From NCBI GenBank assembly GCA_016870855.1, contig VGAF01000008.1, positions 1 through 23,717 of the forward strand: a stretch of 23,717 nt of DNA, written 5' to 3'. The position numbers and the translations under genes were made by a program. Numbering within the stretch: position 1 is the first letter of the stretch; the number at the start of each line of letters is the position of its first letter. Under the pieces are notes generated by a model, which saw only the letters and a list, made by a program, of their open reading frames with translations, did not search any database and had not been told where the DNA came from. This document shows positions 7,747 to 16,388 of this stretch, piece after piece. The DNA is from Actinomycetota bacterium. Lineage in GTDB: Bacteria; Actinomycetota; Actinomycetes; Nanopelagicales; Nanopelagicaceae.

Positions 7747-10097
7747 GCACACAAGAGCTACAACCAGATACTCAAGTCGAAATGATCACGGTAACTATCG
7801 ATGGCTTTGAAGTTACTGTTCCAAAGGGAACGTTAGTAATCCGCGCTGCTGAGAAATTGGGAATTCAAATCCCAAGATTCTGCGATCACCCACTTCTAGA
7901 TCCAGTCGGTGCATGTCGCCAATGTCTTGTTGAGATCGAGATCAATGGGCGTAAATTCCCGAAGCCACAAGCATCATGCACCATCCCGGTTGAACCAGGA
8001 ATGATCGTTAACACCCAACTAACTTCACCCGTTGCTGATAAAGCGCAACAGGGAATCATGGAGTTGTTGCTGATTAACCACCCACTGGATTGTCCAGTTT
8101 GCGATAAGGGTGGCGAGTGTCCTTTGCAGAACCAAGCAATGAGTAATGGCCGTGGTGAATCGCGCTATGAGGGTTATAAGAGAACATTTGAGAAGCCGAT
8201 AAATATCTCCTCCCAAGTCCTTCTTGATCGAGAGCGCTGCATTCTCTGTGCTCGTTGCACCCGTTTCTCTGAACAGATCGCTGGCGATCCATTCATCACT
8301 TTGAATGAACGTGGTGCGCTACAACAAGTAGGCATCTACGAGAACGATCCTTTTGAATCTTATTTCTCCGGAAATACCGTCCAGATATGTCCAGTTGGAG
8401 CGTTAACTGGAGCCTCATATCGTTTCCGGGCTCGCCCCTTTGATTTAGTTTCAACGCCATCTGCTTGTGAGCATTGCGCATCTGGATGCGATATGCGCAC
8501 CGATGTCAGACGTGGAAAGACACTTCGCCGCCTTGCTGGCGATGACCCACAAGTAAATGAAGAGTGGAACTGCGATAAGGGACGTTGGGCATTTAAGTAT
8601 GTAACCCAGAAAGATCGAATTACGACTCCACTCGTTCGCGATGAGAGCGGTGAGCTAAGGGAGGCATCTTGGCCAGAAGCGCTACAAGTAGCAGCTGCTG
8701 GACTTGACGCGAATCGCAGCGCGGTTCTAGTTGGGGGCCGGGCAACTCTTGAAGATGCTTATGGTTACGCAAAGTTTGCTCGGGTAGCGCTTGGAACAAA
8801 TGACATCGATTTCCGCGCCCGTGTCTCAAGTAAAGAGGAGCGCGACTTCCTAGCGAGCTATGTTGTAGGTAAGGAAGTTAATTACAAGGATCTAGATCGC
8901 GCCGATCACGTTGTACTTCTTGGCTTCGAACCAGAAGAAGAATCACCAATTGTTTTCTTACGTCTCTATAAGCAAGTCCGTAAACGTTCACTTTCAATCA
9001 CAACCGTTGCGCCATTTACTTCGCGCGGTAGTGAGAAGTTAAATGCAAAGTTAATCAAGAGCGCTGCTGGAAATGAAGCGAGCGTTATCCCATCAATTAC
9101 TAGTTTAACATCAAAGACAGTCATCTTGGTCGGTGAACGGTTAGCTGAAGCTGTCGGTGGTCTATCTGCTGCCGCCGCGTTAGCCCAATCATCTGGTGCG
9201 AAGTTGGCTTGGATTCCACGCCGTGCTGGTGAGCGCGGCGCTCTAGAGGCTGGCGCAATTGGAAATCTTCTTCCGGGTGGCCGTCCAGTTAATGATGCGA
9301 AGGCTCGTGTTGATATTCAGACCGCATGGGGCGTTGATTCACTTCCTGCTAGCGATGGACGCGATACCGATGCGATCCTCAAAGCCCTTCATGATGGCGA
9401 GATTGAATCGCTTTTGATTGGCGGCGTTGACCCCCTTGATATCTCAGCTCATCTCCATGACGGATTGAAGAAGGCCTTTGTTGTCTCACTTGAGATTCGT
9501 AAGAGTGCAATCACTGAGATCGCAAATGTGGTCCTTCCAGTCGCCGCAGTAGTTGAGAAGAGCGGAACTTTCATTAATTGGGAAGGTCGCGCTCGTTCAT
9601 TCGATGTCGCCCTCGCTGATTCGTTAACTCGAAGCGATGTTCGGATTCTCTCAATTCTTGCCGATGAGATGGGAACCCCGATAAACCTTCCAACGGTTGC
9701 TGCTGCTGCGAAAGAATTTAGCTCACTTGGAAATTGGGAAGAGCGCGCACCATTTACTCCAACAGCTGGAAAGTCGATTGCTCACTCAACTGGCGATGCG
9801 CTTCTATCTTCCTGGCGCTTACTTCTTGATGCCGGTTCACTTCAAGATGGCGAAGCGAATCTTGCTGGAACCGCTCATCCATCTGTTGCAGTTATCTCTA
9901 AAGATCGGGCTGCGAAGTTGGGTGTAAGTGAGGGAGATTCGGTTCGAATCTCGACTTCAAACGGAGCAATCACGCTTGCTTGCGAGATCAAAGATATTGA
10001 AGAGAGTTCAGTTTGGATTCCCCGTAACTCAGTAGCAAGTAAGGCGATTGCTGTACTTGGAACTGTAACTGGCCCGGTATCGGTGGTGAAGGCATGA
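7743..10097 (+). CDS. nuoG: NADH-quinone oxidoreductase subunit G (clusters N1b, N4, N5, N7)
   Basis: Large Fe-S subunit that carries electrons from NuoF toward NuoB. The 784-aa protein has a ferredoxin-like domain with N1b ligands Cys47, Cys58, Cys61 and Cys79; the N5 motif HPLDCPVCDKGGEC (His113, Cys117, Cys120, Cys126); N4 ligands Cys166, Cys169, Cys172 and Cys216; and the N7 set Cys242, Cys245, Cys249 and Cys277 (CEHCASGC, then NCDKGR). N7 occurs only in part of the family. The rest is a degenerate molybdopterin-oxidoreductase domain and a C-terminal beta-barrel (SVAVISKDRAAKLGVSEGD). ATG 7743 overlaps the nuoF stop (ATGA). Confidence 0.97.
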   Translation: MSTQELQPDTQVEMITVTIDGFEVTVPKGTLVIRAAEKLGIQIPRFCDHPLLDPVGACRQCLVEIEINGRKFPKPQASCTIPVEPGMIVNTQLTSPVADKAQQGIMELLLINHPLDCPVCDKGGECPLQNQAMSNGRGESRYEGYKRTFEKPINISSQVLLDRERCILCARCTRFSEQIAGDPFITLNERGALQQVGIYENDPFESYFSGNTVQICPVGALTGASYRFRARPFDLVSTPSACEHCASGCDMRTDVRRGKTLRRLAGDDPQVNEEWNCDKGRWAFKYVTQKDRITTPLVRDESGELREASWPEALQVAAAGLDANRSAVLVGGRATLEDAYGYAKFARVALGTNDIDFRARVSSKEERDFLASYVVGKEVNYKDLDRADHVVLLGFEPEEESPIVFLRLYKQVRKRSLSITTVAPFTSRGSEKLNAKLIKSAAGNEASVIPSITSLTSKTVILVGERLAEAVGGLSAAAALAQSSGAKLAWIPRRAGERGALEAGAIGNLLPGGRPVNDAKARVDIQTAWGVDSLPASDGRDTDAILKALHDGEIESLLIGGVDPLDISAHLHDGLKKAFVVSLEIRKSAITEIANVVLPVAAVVEKSGTFINWEGRARSFDVALADSLTRSDVRILSILADEMGTPINLPTVAAAAKEFSSLGNWEERAPFTPTAGKSIAHSTGDALLSSWRLLLDAGSLQDGEANLAGTAHPSVAVISKDRAAKLGVSEGDSVRISTSNGAITLACEIKDIEESSVWIPRNSVASKAIAVLGTVTGPVSVVKA

Positions 10098-11320
10098 GCG
10101 AATACGCATCGATTCTTCTTGACGATCCAGTCTGGATGATCGTCGTAAAAGGTTTATTGGTCTTTGTTCTCTGCGTGCTTCTAACTCTTGCTGCGGTTTA
10201 TGGCGAGCGAAAGATTGTTGCTCGAATGCAGCTCCGCGTTGGTCCAAATAGAGCAGGCCCTGGTGGAATGCTCGTCAGTCTCGCTGATGGCGTTAAGTTG
10301 GCGCTTAAGGAAGACATAATCCCTAAGGCTGCCGATCGAATCGTCTTCATCCTTGCCCCGGTAATCAGCGCCGCTACCTGCTTTTTAGCCTTTGCTGTAA
10401 TCCCAATGACCGGCAAAGTTATGTTTTTTGGCGAAGAGACAATCATGCAGTTAACCGATATCCCAGTCGGAGTTCTCTATGTCTTAGCTGCAACCTCAAT
10501 CGGTGTTTATGGAATCGTTCTTGCCGGTTGGTCATCTGGTTCAACTTATCCACTACTTGGCGGACTTCGTTCAAGCGCCCAAGTCATCTCTTATGAGATC
10601 GCGATGGGGCTCTCATTTGTAGCGGTCTTTATGTATGCCGGTTCTATGTCGACCGGAGATATCGTTCAAGCCCAGTCCCAATGGTGGAACGCGGTCGTTC
10701 TATTTCCTTCCTTTGTAATTTACGTAATCTCAATGGTCGGTGAAACAAACCGCGCGCCATTTGATTTAGCCGAAGCTGAAGGCGAATTAGTTGGTGGATT
10801 CCATACCGAGTATTCATCCTTGAAGTTCGCACTCTTCTTCTTGGCGGAGTATGTAAATATCATCGCGGTATCAGCACTTGCCACGACGCTCTTCCTTGGT
10901 GGTCCATCGGCTCCTCCAGGGCTTGGATTCACTGAGAGCTGGCTTGGTGGTTGGTTTACCTTTATCTGGTTCTTGCTAAAGGTATTTCTATTCTTCTTCC
11001 TCTTTGTCTGGTTACGCGGAACTCTTCCAAGACTTCGCTATGACCAATTTATGAAGTTTGGTTGGAAAGTTTTGATTCCAGTTAGCGTTCTATGGATTCT
11101 CGTAGTGGCAACGCTTCGCCTCCTTACCCAACAAGGCGCTTCACAATTCTTAATCGCTGCATTTACTGGTGGCGTTGTACTTGTAGTGCTAATCGCAACA
11201 TCACTATATGAATCAAGTAAGAAACGCGCTGAGGAAGAAGCTCGCTACGTCCCTGAAATGCCAGCGCCAAAGTTCCCAGTTCCGGCACTGCCTAAAGCGA
11301 AGATTGAGGAGGTCGAATAA
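10094..11320 (+). CDS. nuoH: NADH-quinone oxidoreductase subunit H
   Basis: Membrane subunit that forms the mouth of the quinone tunnel and couples it to the proton channels. The 408-aa protein has eight or more predicted membrane helices and the two family signatures: GERKIVARMQLRVGPNRAGP in the first loop and ETNRAPFDLAEAEGELVGGF in the central acidic loop, which contains the conserved glutamates of the E-channel. It is longer than the E. coli protein (325 aa) because of a hydrophilic, Pro-rich C-terminal tail (YVPEMPAPKFPVPALP), as in other actinobacteria. ATG 10094 overlaps the nuoG stop by four bases; its TAA shares one base with the nuoI ATG. Confidence 0.97.
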   Translation: MSEYASILLDDPVWMIVVKGLLVFVLCVLLTLAAVYGERKIVARMQLRVGPNRAGPGGMLVSLADGVKLALKEDIIPKAADRIVFILAPVISAATCFLAFAVIPMTGKVMFFGEETIMQLTDIPVGVLYVLAATSIGVYGIVLAGWSSGSTYPLLGGLRSSAQVISYEIAMGLSFVAVFMYAGSMSTGDIVQAQSQWWNAVVLFPSFVIYVISMVGETNRAPFDLAEAEGELVGGFHTEYSSLKFALFFLAEYVNIIAVSALATTLFLGGPSAPPGLGFTESWLGGWFTFIWFLLKVFLFFFLFVWLRGTLPRLRYDQFMKFGWKVLIPVSVLWILVVATLRLLTQQGASQFLIAAFTGGVVLVVLIATSLYESSKKRAEEEARYVPEMPAPKFPVPALPKAKIEEVE

Positions 11321-11937
11321 TGAGCGATTTCGAACTTCAACCGAAGCGTTCTGATGCTATTGAGAAGGCTGCTAGCGAGAGCGTTCCAGTCACCGGCCAA
11401 GAAGCCTCGCCACTCTTCAAGCAGCTAAAGGGTTTCTGGGTCACCTTCTCGACCATGTTCAAGAAGCCACTAGTTGTTGAGTATCCAGAGGTCAAAGTTG
11501 AAACCCAGCCGCGCTTTCATGGTCGCCACCAACTAAATCGCTATGAAGATGGTTTAGAGAAGTGCATTGGATGTGAGCTATGTGCTTGGGCCTGCCCAGC
11601 AGATGCGATCTATGTCGAAGGCGAAAATAACACCGAAGGAAATCAAATCTCACCGGGTGAGCGCCATGCCAAGGTCTATCAAATCAATTATCTCCGTTGC
11701 ATTTTCTGTGGGTTATGCATCGAAGCCTGCCCAACCCGCGCGTTAACAATGACAAATGAGTATGAGATTGCCGACGATAAGCGTGAGAAGTTGATCTGGG
11801 AGAAGGAAGATCTTCTTGCACCACTGCGCGCTGGAATGTTGATGCCGCCTCATCCGATGTATCCAGGTTCTGATCACCACACTTATTACCGCGGTGAGAT
11901 TAAAGAGGCGCATCCATCGCAAGAGGTGAATAAGTGA
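11320..11937 (+). CDS. nuoI: NADH-quinone oxidoreductase subunit I (clusters N6a, N6b)
   Basis: Ferredoxin-like subunit with two [4Fe-4S] clusters, N6a and N6b, between NuoG and NuoB. In the 205-aa protein the two binding motifs are CIGCELCAWACP (Cys82, 85, 88, 92) and CIFCGLCIEACP (Cys127, 130, 133, 137); the fourth Cys of each motif serves the other cluster. An N-terminal amphipathic region (residues 31-50) contacts the membrane arm in known structures. A ribosome site GAGGAGG lies just before the ATG, inside the end of nuoH. Its TGA overlaps the nuoJ GTG by four bases. Confidence 0.97.
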   Translation: MSDFELQPKRSDAIEKAASESVPVTGQEASPLFKQLKGFWVTFSTMFKKPLVVEYPEVKVETQPRFHGRHQLNRYEDGLEKCIGCELCAWACPADAIYVEGENNTEGNQISPGERHAKVYQINYLRCIFCGLCIEACPTRALTMTNEYEIADDKREKLIWEKEDLLAPLRAGMLMPPHPMYPGSDHHTYYRGEIKEAHPSQEVNK

Positions 11938-12698
11938 CCGGTGAAGTAATCCTCTTCTGGGCGCTCGCACCGCTAACAGTTTTAGCAGCGCTTGGAATGC
12001 TTCTTGTTAAGAAGGCCGTTCATTCTGCAATCTTGCTCGCATTTGTGATGATCGCTCTTGCGGTCTTCTACTTAGTGCAAGATGCGCCATTCCTTGGCGT
12101 TGTTCAAATTGTTGTATACACCGGCGCGGTGATGATGCTCTTCCTATTTATCTTGATGCTGGTCGGTGTTGATTCATCTGATTCGCTCGTTGAGAACATC
12201 AAAGGGCTTCGGGGCGTTGCTATTTTCACTTCGCTTGCTTTTGCTGCGACACTTACATCTCTTATTGCGCGCGCCACGACTGGAAGAGATCCGGTCGGTT
12301 TAGAGCTCGCTAACGGCGAAGGAAATGTCCAAGGCTTGGCGGGATTAATTTTTGGTGAATATGTATGGGCCTTCGAGATCATCTCGGCCCTACTCATTAC
12401 CGCAGCGCTTGGTGCGATGGTGCTAGCTCACACTCAAAAGTCCCCAGAAGCCCGGCTATCCCAGCGCGTTCGTTCTACCGCTCGCTTCCGCGGCGAATCA
12501 ATTGGAACCGCGGCTGGCTTACCAGGCTCAGGAGTCTTTGCTCGCCATAACGCGGTCGATGTTCCAGCACTCCTTCCAGATGGAACGCCATCAGATCTTT
12601 CAATCTCTAACTTGCTCGCGCAACGCGGCGATGTTCAAGAAACTAAGCGTTATTCACTAGAAGGCCTGCCAAAGTTAGATGGCGAGGATAAGAAGTGA
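11934..12698 (+). CDS. nuoJ: NADH-quinone oxidoreductase subunit J
   Basis: Membrane subunit next to NuoA and NuoK on the proton-coupling axis. The 254-aa protein has five predicted helices in its first 170 residues. The third carries the family's conserved segment VVQIVVYTGAVMMLFLFILM (residues 61-80), whose Tyr and Gly form the pi-bulge hinge seen in structures. A hydrophilic C-terminal tail of about 85 residues follows (HTQKSPEARLSQ onward), typical of actinobacterial NuoJ and absent from E. coli. The start is GTG 11934, overlapping the nuoI stop (GTGA), with AAGAGG upstream. Confidence 0.95.
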   Translation: MTGEVILFWALAPLTVLAALGMLLVKKAVHSAILLAFVMIALAVFYLVQDAPFLGVVQIVVYTGAVMMLFLFILMLVGVDSSDSLVENIKGLRGVAIFTSLAFAATLTSLIARATTGRDPVGLELANGEGNVQGLAGLIFGEYVWAFEIISALLITAALGAMVLAHTQKSPEARLSQRVRSTARFRGESIGTAAGLPGSGVFARHNAVDVPALLPDGTPSDLSISNLLAQRGDVQETKRYSLEGLPKLDGEDKK

Positions 12699-12994
12699 AT
12701 CCAACTAATTATCTATATCTATCCGCGCTTCTCTTCTCAATCGGCGCAGTCGGTGTGATTGTTCGCCGTAACGCGATTGTGGTTTTCATGTGTATTGAGT
12801 TGATGCTCAATGCAGCCAATCTTGCCTTTGTAACTTTTGCCCGTATGAATGGCAACCTCGAAGGACAAGTCATCGCATTCTTTACGATGGTGGTCGCGGC
12901 CTGTGAAGTCGTAGTAGGTCTAGCAATCATCGTCTCTATCTATCGTTCCCGTAGATCTGCATCAGTTGATGATGCAAGCTTGTTGAGTCGCTGA
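12695..12994 (+). CDS. nuoK: NADH-quinone oxidoreductase subunit K
   Basis: Small antiporter-like subunit (MrpC homologue) with three membrane helices. The 99-aa protein keeps the two membrane-embedded glutamates needed for proton pumping: Glu35 in CIELMLNAANLAF and Glu71 in AACEVVVGLAI, matching E. coli E36 and E72. Start is GTG 12695, overlapping the nuoJ stop (GTGA), with GGCGAGGA as ribosome site. Its TGA shares one base with the nuoL ATG. Length is normal. Confidence 0.96.
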   Translation: MNPTNYLYLSALLFSIGAVGVIVRRNAIVVFMCIELMLNAANLAFVTFARMNGNLEGQVIAFFTMVVAACEVVVGLAIIVSIYRSRRSASVDDASLLSR

Positions 12995-14880
12995 TGACAT
13001 CATCAAATTTGGTCTACTTCGTCGCGCTTCCCCTCTTTAGCTCTGCGCTATTGATGCTTCTTGGCCGTAAGGCTGATAAGTGGGGACATGTCTTCGCCAC
13101 CCTTGTTTCGGCGAGCACCTTCTTTATCGGAGTCTTTGAGTTCTTAGCGATGCGCGATCGCGCTGTTGAGATGCGCGCAGTCACCCAGAAACTCTTTACC
13201 TGGATTTCAGTCGGTGATTTCCAAGTCGATGCAGCCTTGTTGCTTGATCAGCTCTCGATTTCTTTCGTACTTCTAATCACCGGAGTTGGCACGCTGATTC
13301 ATGTTTATTCAATCACATACATGTCCCATGACCGAGATCGTCGCCGTTTCTTCGCATACCTAAACTTCTTTATCGCCTCAATGCTCCTATTGGTTCTAGG
13401 TGATTCCTACCTAAATCTCTATGTGGGCTGGGAGGGCGTGGGCCTTGCTTCATACTTACTAATCGGCTTCTGGAACCAGAAACCTGAATATGCAACGGCT
13501 GCCAAGAAGGCCTTTGTTATGAACCGCGTCGGTGACTTCGGTCTATCAATCGCGATCATGATCGCCTTTGCAACTTTCGGAAGCGTCTCCTTTGCTGGAA
13601 TTGAAGAGAAGGTTGGTGGCGCAAGTGAGACTGCGCTAACTGCGATGGGACTCATGTTGCTTCTTGCTGCGACCGGAAAGTCAGCACAGTTCCCACTTCA
13701 AGCCTGGCTTGGCGATGCGATGGCTGGCCCAACTCCAGTATCGGCACTAATCCATGCAGCGACGATGGTAACTGCGGGTGTTTATCTAATTACTCGCTCT
13801 AACTTTGTATTTGATGCAGCGCCAAATGCACAGCTTGCTGTGGTGATTATCGGTGTCATCACACTTCTATTTGGCGCAATCATCGGTACTGCAAAAGATG
13901 ATATAAAGAAAGCTCTTGCTGCTTCGACAATGTCCCAAATTGGTTACATGATTCTTGCAACTGGTTTCGGTCCTGCTGGTTATGCATTTGCAATCATGCA
14001 CCTTCTTACCCACGGATTCTTCAAAGCGGGAATGTTCTTAGGCGCTGGTTCGGTAATGCATGGAATGAGCGATGAAGTGAATATGCGCCGCTATGGCGGA
14101 CTGGCTAAGTTCATGCCAATTACCACAATCACATTCGGACTTGGTTATCTCGCAATCATTGGAGTTCCGCCATTTGCTGGTTACTATTCCAAGGACAAGA
14201 TCATTGAAACTGCATTTAATGCCGGTGGCTTACAAGGAATCATCTTTGGAGGCGCTGCGCTACTTGGAGCGATCATCACCGCCTTCTATATGACTCGAGT
14301 GATGCTCCTGACCTTCTTTGGAAACAAGCGTTGGGCCGATGACGCTCACCCACATGAATCCCCATTTTTGATGTGGGCGCCGATGGCGGTTTTAGCTGTT
14401 GGATCAGTAGCTTCCGGATACCTTTTATATAGCGGAAAAGCCTTTGTTACTTGGCTCGCTCCGGTAGTTGATAAGCACAAGCATGAGCATGTTGAATTCT
14501 TACCGCCGATAGTTGTTTCGATTCTTGCGGTTACCGCCGTGGTGATCGGAGTATCTATCGCGCTCCTTAAGTATCGCGGTGAACAAGCTAGCGAAGCTCC
14601 AAGTGATGTAAACATCTTCACCCGGGCAGCGCGTAGAGATCTACTGCAAGATGACGCAAATGAATTCATGTTCATGCGTCCTGGCCAGAAACTAACTAGT
14701 GCGCTACTTGCGACTGATGAGAAGGTAATTGATGGCACAGTTCGTGGCGTTGGTGCAACGATGCTTGGTAGCGCCCGCGGCATGCGCAAACTTCAGAGCG
14801 GTTATGTCCGCAACTACGCACTTCTAATTCTTATTGGCGCGCTCCTTATCCTCGGCACGATCTGGGTGGTGACCCTATGA
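12994..14880 (+). CDS. nuoL: NADH-quinone oxidoreductase subunit L
   Basis: Distal antiporter-like proton channel of complex I (MrpA/D family). The 628-aa protein has the expected 14 to 16 membrane helices and a C-terminal lateral helix. Key residues are in place: Glu147 in YVGWEGVGLASYLL, Lys229 in TGKSAQFPLQAWL (same number as in E. coli) and the GPTPVSALIHAATMVTAG segment (245-262). A hydrophilic loop around residues 535-590 and a last helix at the C-terminus correspond to the long lateral helix and anchor. ATG 12994 overlaps the nuoK stop by one base; the stop overlaps nuoM by four. Confidence 0.97.
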   Translation: MTSSNLVYFVALPLFSSALLMLLGRKADKWGHVFATLVSASTFFIGVFEFLAMRDRAVEMRAVTQKLFTWISVGDFQVDAALLLDQLSISFVLLITGVGTLIHVYSITYMSHDRDRRRFFAYLNFFIASMLLLVLGDSYLNLYVGWEGVGLASYLLIGFWNQKPEYATAAKKAFVMNRVGDFGLSIAIMIAFATFGSVSFAGIEEKVGGASETALTAMGLMLLLAATGKSAQFPLQAWLGDAMAGPTPVSALIHAATMVTAGVYLITRSNFVFDAAPNAQLAVVIIGVITLLFGAIIGTAKDDIKKALAASTMSQIGYMILATGFGPAGYAFAIMHLLTHGFFKAGMFLGAGSVMHGMSDEVNMRRYGGLAKFMPITTITFGLGYLAIIGVPPFAGYYSKDKIIETAFNAGGLQGIIFGGAALLGAIITAFYMTRVMLLTFFGNKRWADDAHPHESPFLMWAPMAVLAVGSVASGYLLYSGKAFVTWLAPVVDKHKHEHVEFLPPIVVSILAVTAVVIGVSIALLKYRGEQASEAPSDVNIFTRAARRDLLQDDANEFMFMRPGQKLTSALLATDEKVIDGTVRGVGATMLGSARGMRKLQSGYVRNYALLILIGALLILGTIWVVTL

Positions 14881-16388
14881 CGCTAACGATTATCGGTGCG
14901 CTTCCATTATTTGGGGCTCTCCTAATCGCACTTCTTGGAAACTCTCAGAAAGAGAACATCAAGAAGTTAGCGCTTCTCACCACAGCACTCACTTTCGCTG
15001 CAACGGTTGTAGCAGCCCTCAACTTTGAGATTGACCGCCCAGGATTCCAATTCGTTGAGAAGTATTCGTGGATTCCTCCCCTTGGAGTTAACTTCCAGGT
15101 TGGAGTCGATGGAATCTCACTTATCTTGATTCTCCTTTCGACCATTCTCGTCCCGGTGGTAATCCTCGCTGGATGGAATGAATCTGAGGGTGGGAGATTT
15201 AGCGTAAAAACCTTCTACATCTTGATGCTCGTTCTTGAGACGATGATGATCGGAGTTTTTGCCGCCACCGATGTATTCCTCTTCTACATATTCTTTGAAG
15301 CGATGCTCGTTCCGGTCTACTTCTTGATTGGTGGCTATGGAAGTGGCGCTCGCCAAGCCGCGGCCGTCAAATTCCTTCTATACAGCCTATTTGGCGGTCT
15401 TTTAATGCTCGCTTCGATCATCGGCCTTTATGTCATCTCTAGCAATCAGATCGGCCGGACCTTCGATATCGAGGCGCTCCAAACTCTAAAGATTGATTCA
15501 CTAACTGAGAACTTACTCTTCCTTGGCTTCTTCATCGCCTTTGCAATTAAAGCGCCGCTATGGCCATTACATACCTGGTTGCCCGATGCAGCAAAGTCGG
15601 CAACTCCCGGAACTTCGATTCTCTTGCTTGGAGTGCTAGATAAGGTCGGAACATTCGGAATGATCCGTTACGGCGTTGAACTTTTCCCAAATGCATCAAA
15701 GACTTTTACGCCACTAATCATCACGCTTGCGGTCATAAGCATTATCTATGGCGCAATCCTTGCAATCGGCCAGAAAGATATTGAGAGTCTGATTGCATTT
15801 ACCTCAATCTCACACTTTGGTTTCATCACCATGGGAATCTTTGCGATGACCACCCATGGCAACTCAGGTGCAACGCTTTATATGCTCAACCATGGATTCT
15901 CTACCGCCGCGCTCTTTATGACAGCTGGGTGGATGATCTCAAGACGTGGCTCCTCAACTATCGCTGACTTTGGTGGGCTACAACGAGTAACGCCAATACT
16001 TGCTTGGAGCTTCTTTATTGCGGGACTCTCTTCACTAGCTCTTCCCGGTCTCTCAAGTTTTGTTAGTGAGTTCTTAGTACTTGTTGGAACTTATACGCGC
16101 TATCCAGTCGCAGCGATAATTGGCACTATCGGAATTATTCTTGCTGCGCTCTACATCCTCATCCCAGTCCAAAAAGCGCTTCATGGTCCAACTACACCTG
16201 GAAATGAGAACCTCCCAGATTTGAATAAGCGCGAAATTATCGCGATTGCTCCGATTATTGCGCTCATCATTGGACTTGGTTTCTATCCAAAACCAGCACT
16301 TGATGTAATCAATCCAGCTGCGAAAGCGACGATCACTAAGGCAGGGTTCACCGATCCAGCCCCGGTAGTTAAAGGAGGCGATAAATAA
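14877..16388 (+). CDS. nuoM: NADH-quinone oxidoreductase subunit M
   Basis: Middle antiporter-like proton channel. The 503-aa protein has about 14 predicted membrane helices. The proton-path residues are present: Glu141 in FYIFFEAMLVPVYFLIGGYG, Lys225 in FAIKAPLWPLHTWLPDA and Lys256 in LGVLDKVGTFG. The 31-residue distance between the two lysines equals that in E. coli (K234, K265). The PLHTWLPDAAKSATPGTSIL stretch (230-249) is the family signature. ATG 14877 overlaps the nuoL stop (ATGA); its TAA shares one base with the nuoN ATG, and AAAGGAGGCG just upstream serves nuoN. Confidence 0.97.
   Translation: MTLTIIGALPLFGALLIALLGNSQKENIKKLALLTTALTFAATVVAALNFEIDRPGFQFVEKYSWIPPLGVNFQVGVDGISLILILLSTILVPVVILAGWNESEGGRFSVKTFYILMLVLETMMIGVFAATDVFLFYIFFEAMLVPVYFLIGGYGSGARQAAAVKFLLYSLFGGLLMLASIIGLYVISSNQIGRTFDIEALQTLKIDSLTENLLFLGFFIAFAIKAPLWPLHTWLPDAAKSATPGTSILLLGVLDKVGTFGMIRYGVELFPNASKTFTPLIITLAVISIIYGAILAIGQKDIESLIAFTSISHFGFITMGIFAMTTHGNSGATLYMLNHGFSTAALFMTAGWMISRRGSSTIADFGGLQRVTPILAWSFFIAGLSSLALPGLSSFVSEFLVLVGTYTRYPVAAIIGTIGIILAALYILIPVQKALHGPTTPGNENLPDLNKREIIAIAPIIALIIGLGFYPKPALDVINPAAKATITKAGFTDPAPVVKGGDK

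Noticed and set aside
9941..9950. GGTTCGAATC resembling a tRNA T loop
   Set aside because: It sits within the nuoG coding sequence with no anticodon arm or acceptor stem around it, and cannot be the missing half of the tRNA-Tyr.
14346..14789. 147-codon open frame on the minus strand within nuoL
   Set aside because: It lies wholly inside a well supported gene, has no recognisable motif and is a by-product of codon bias; the same holds for the other antisense frames within nuo genes.
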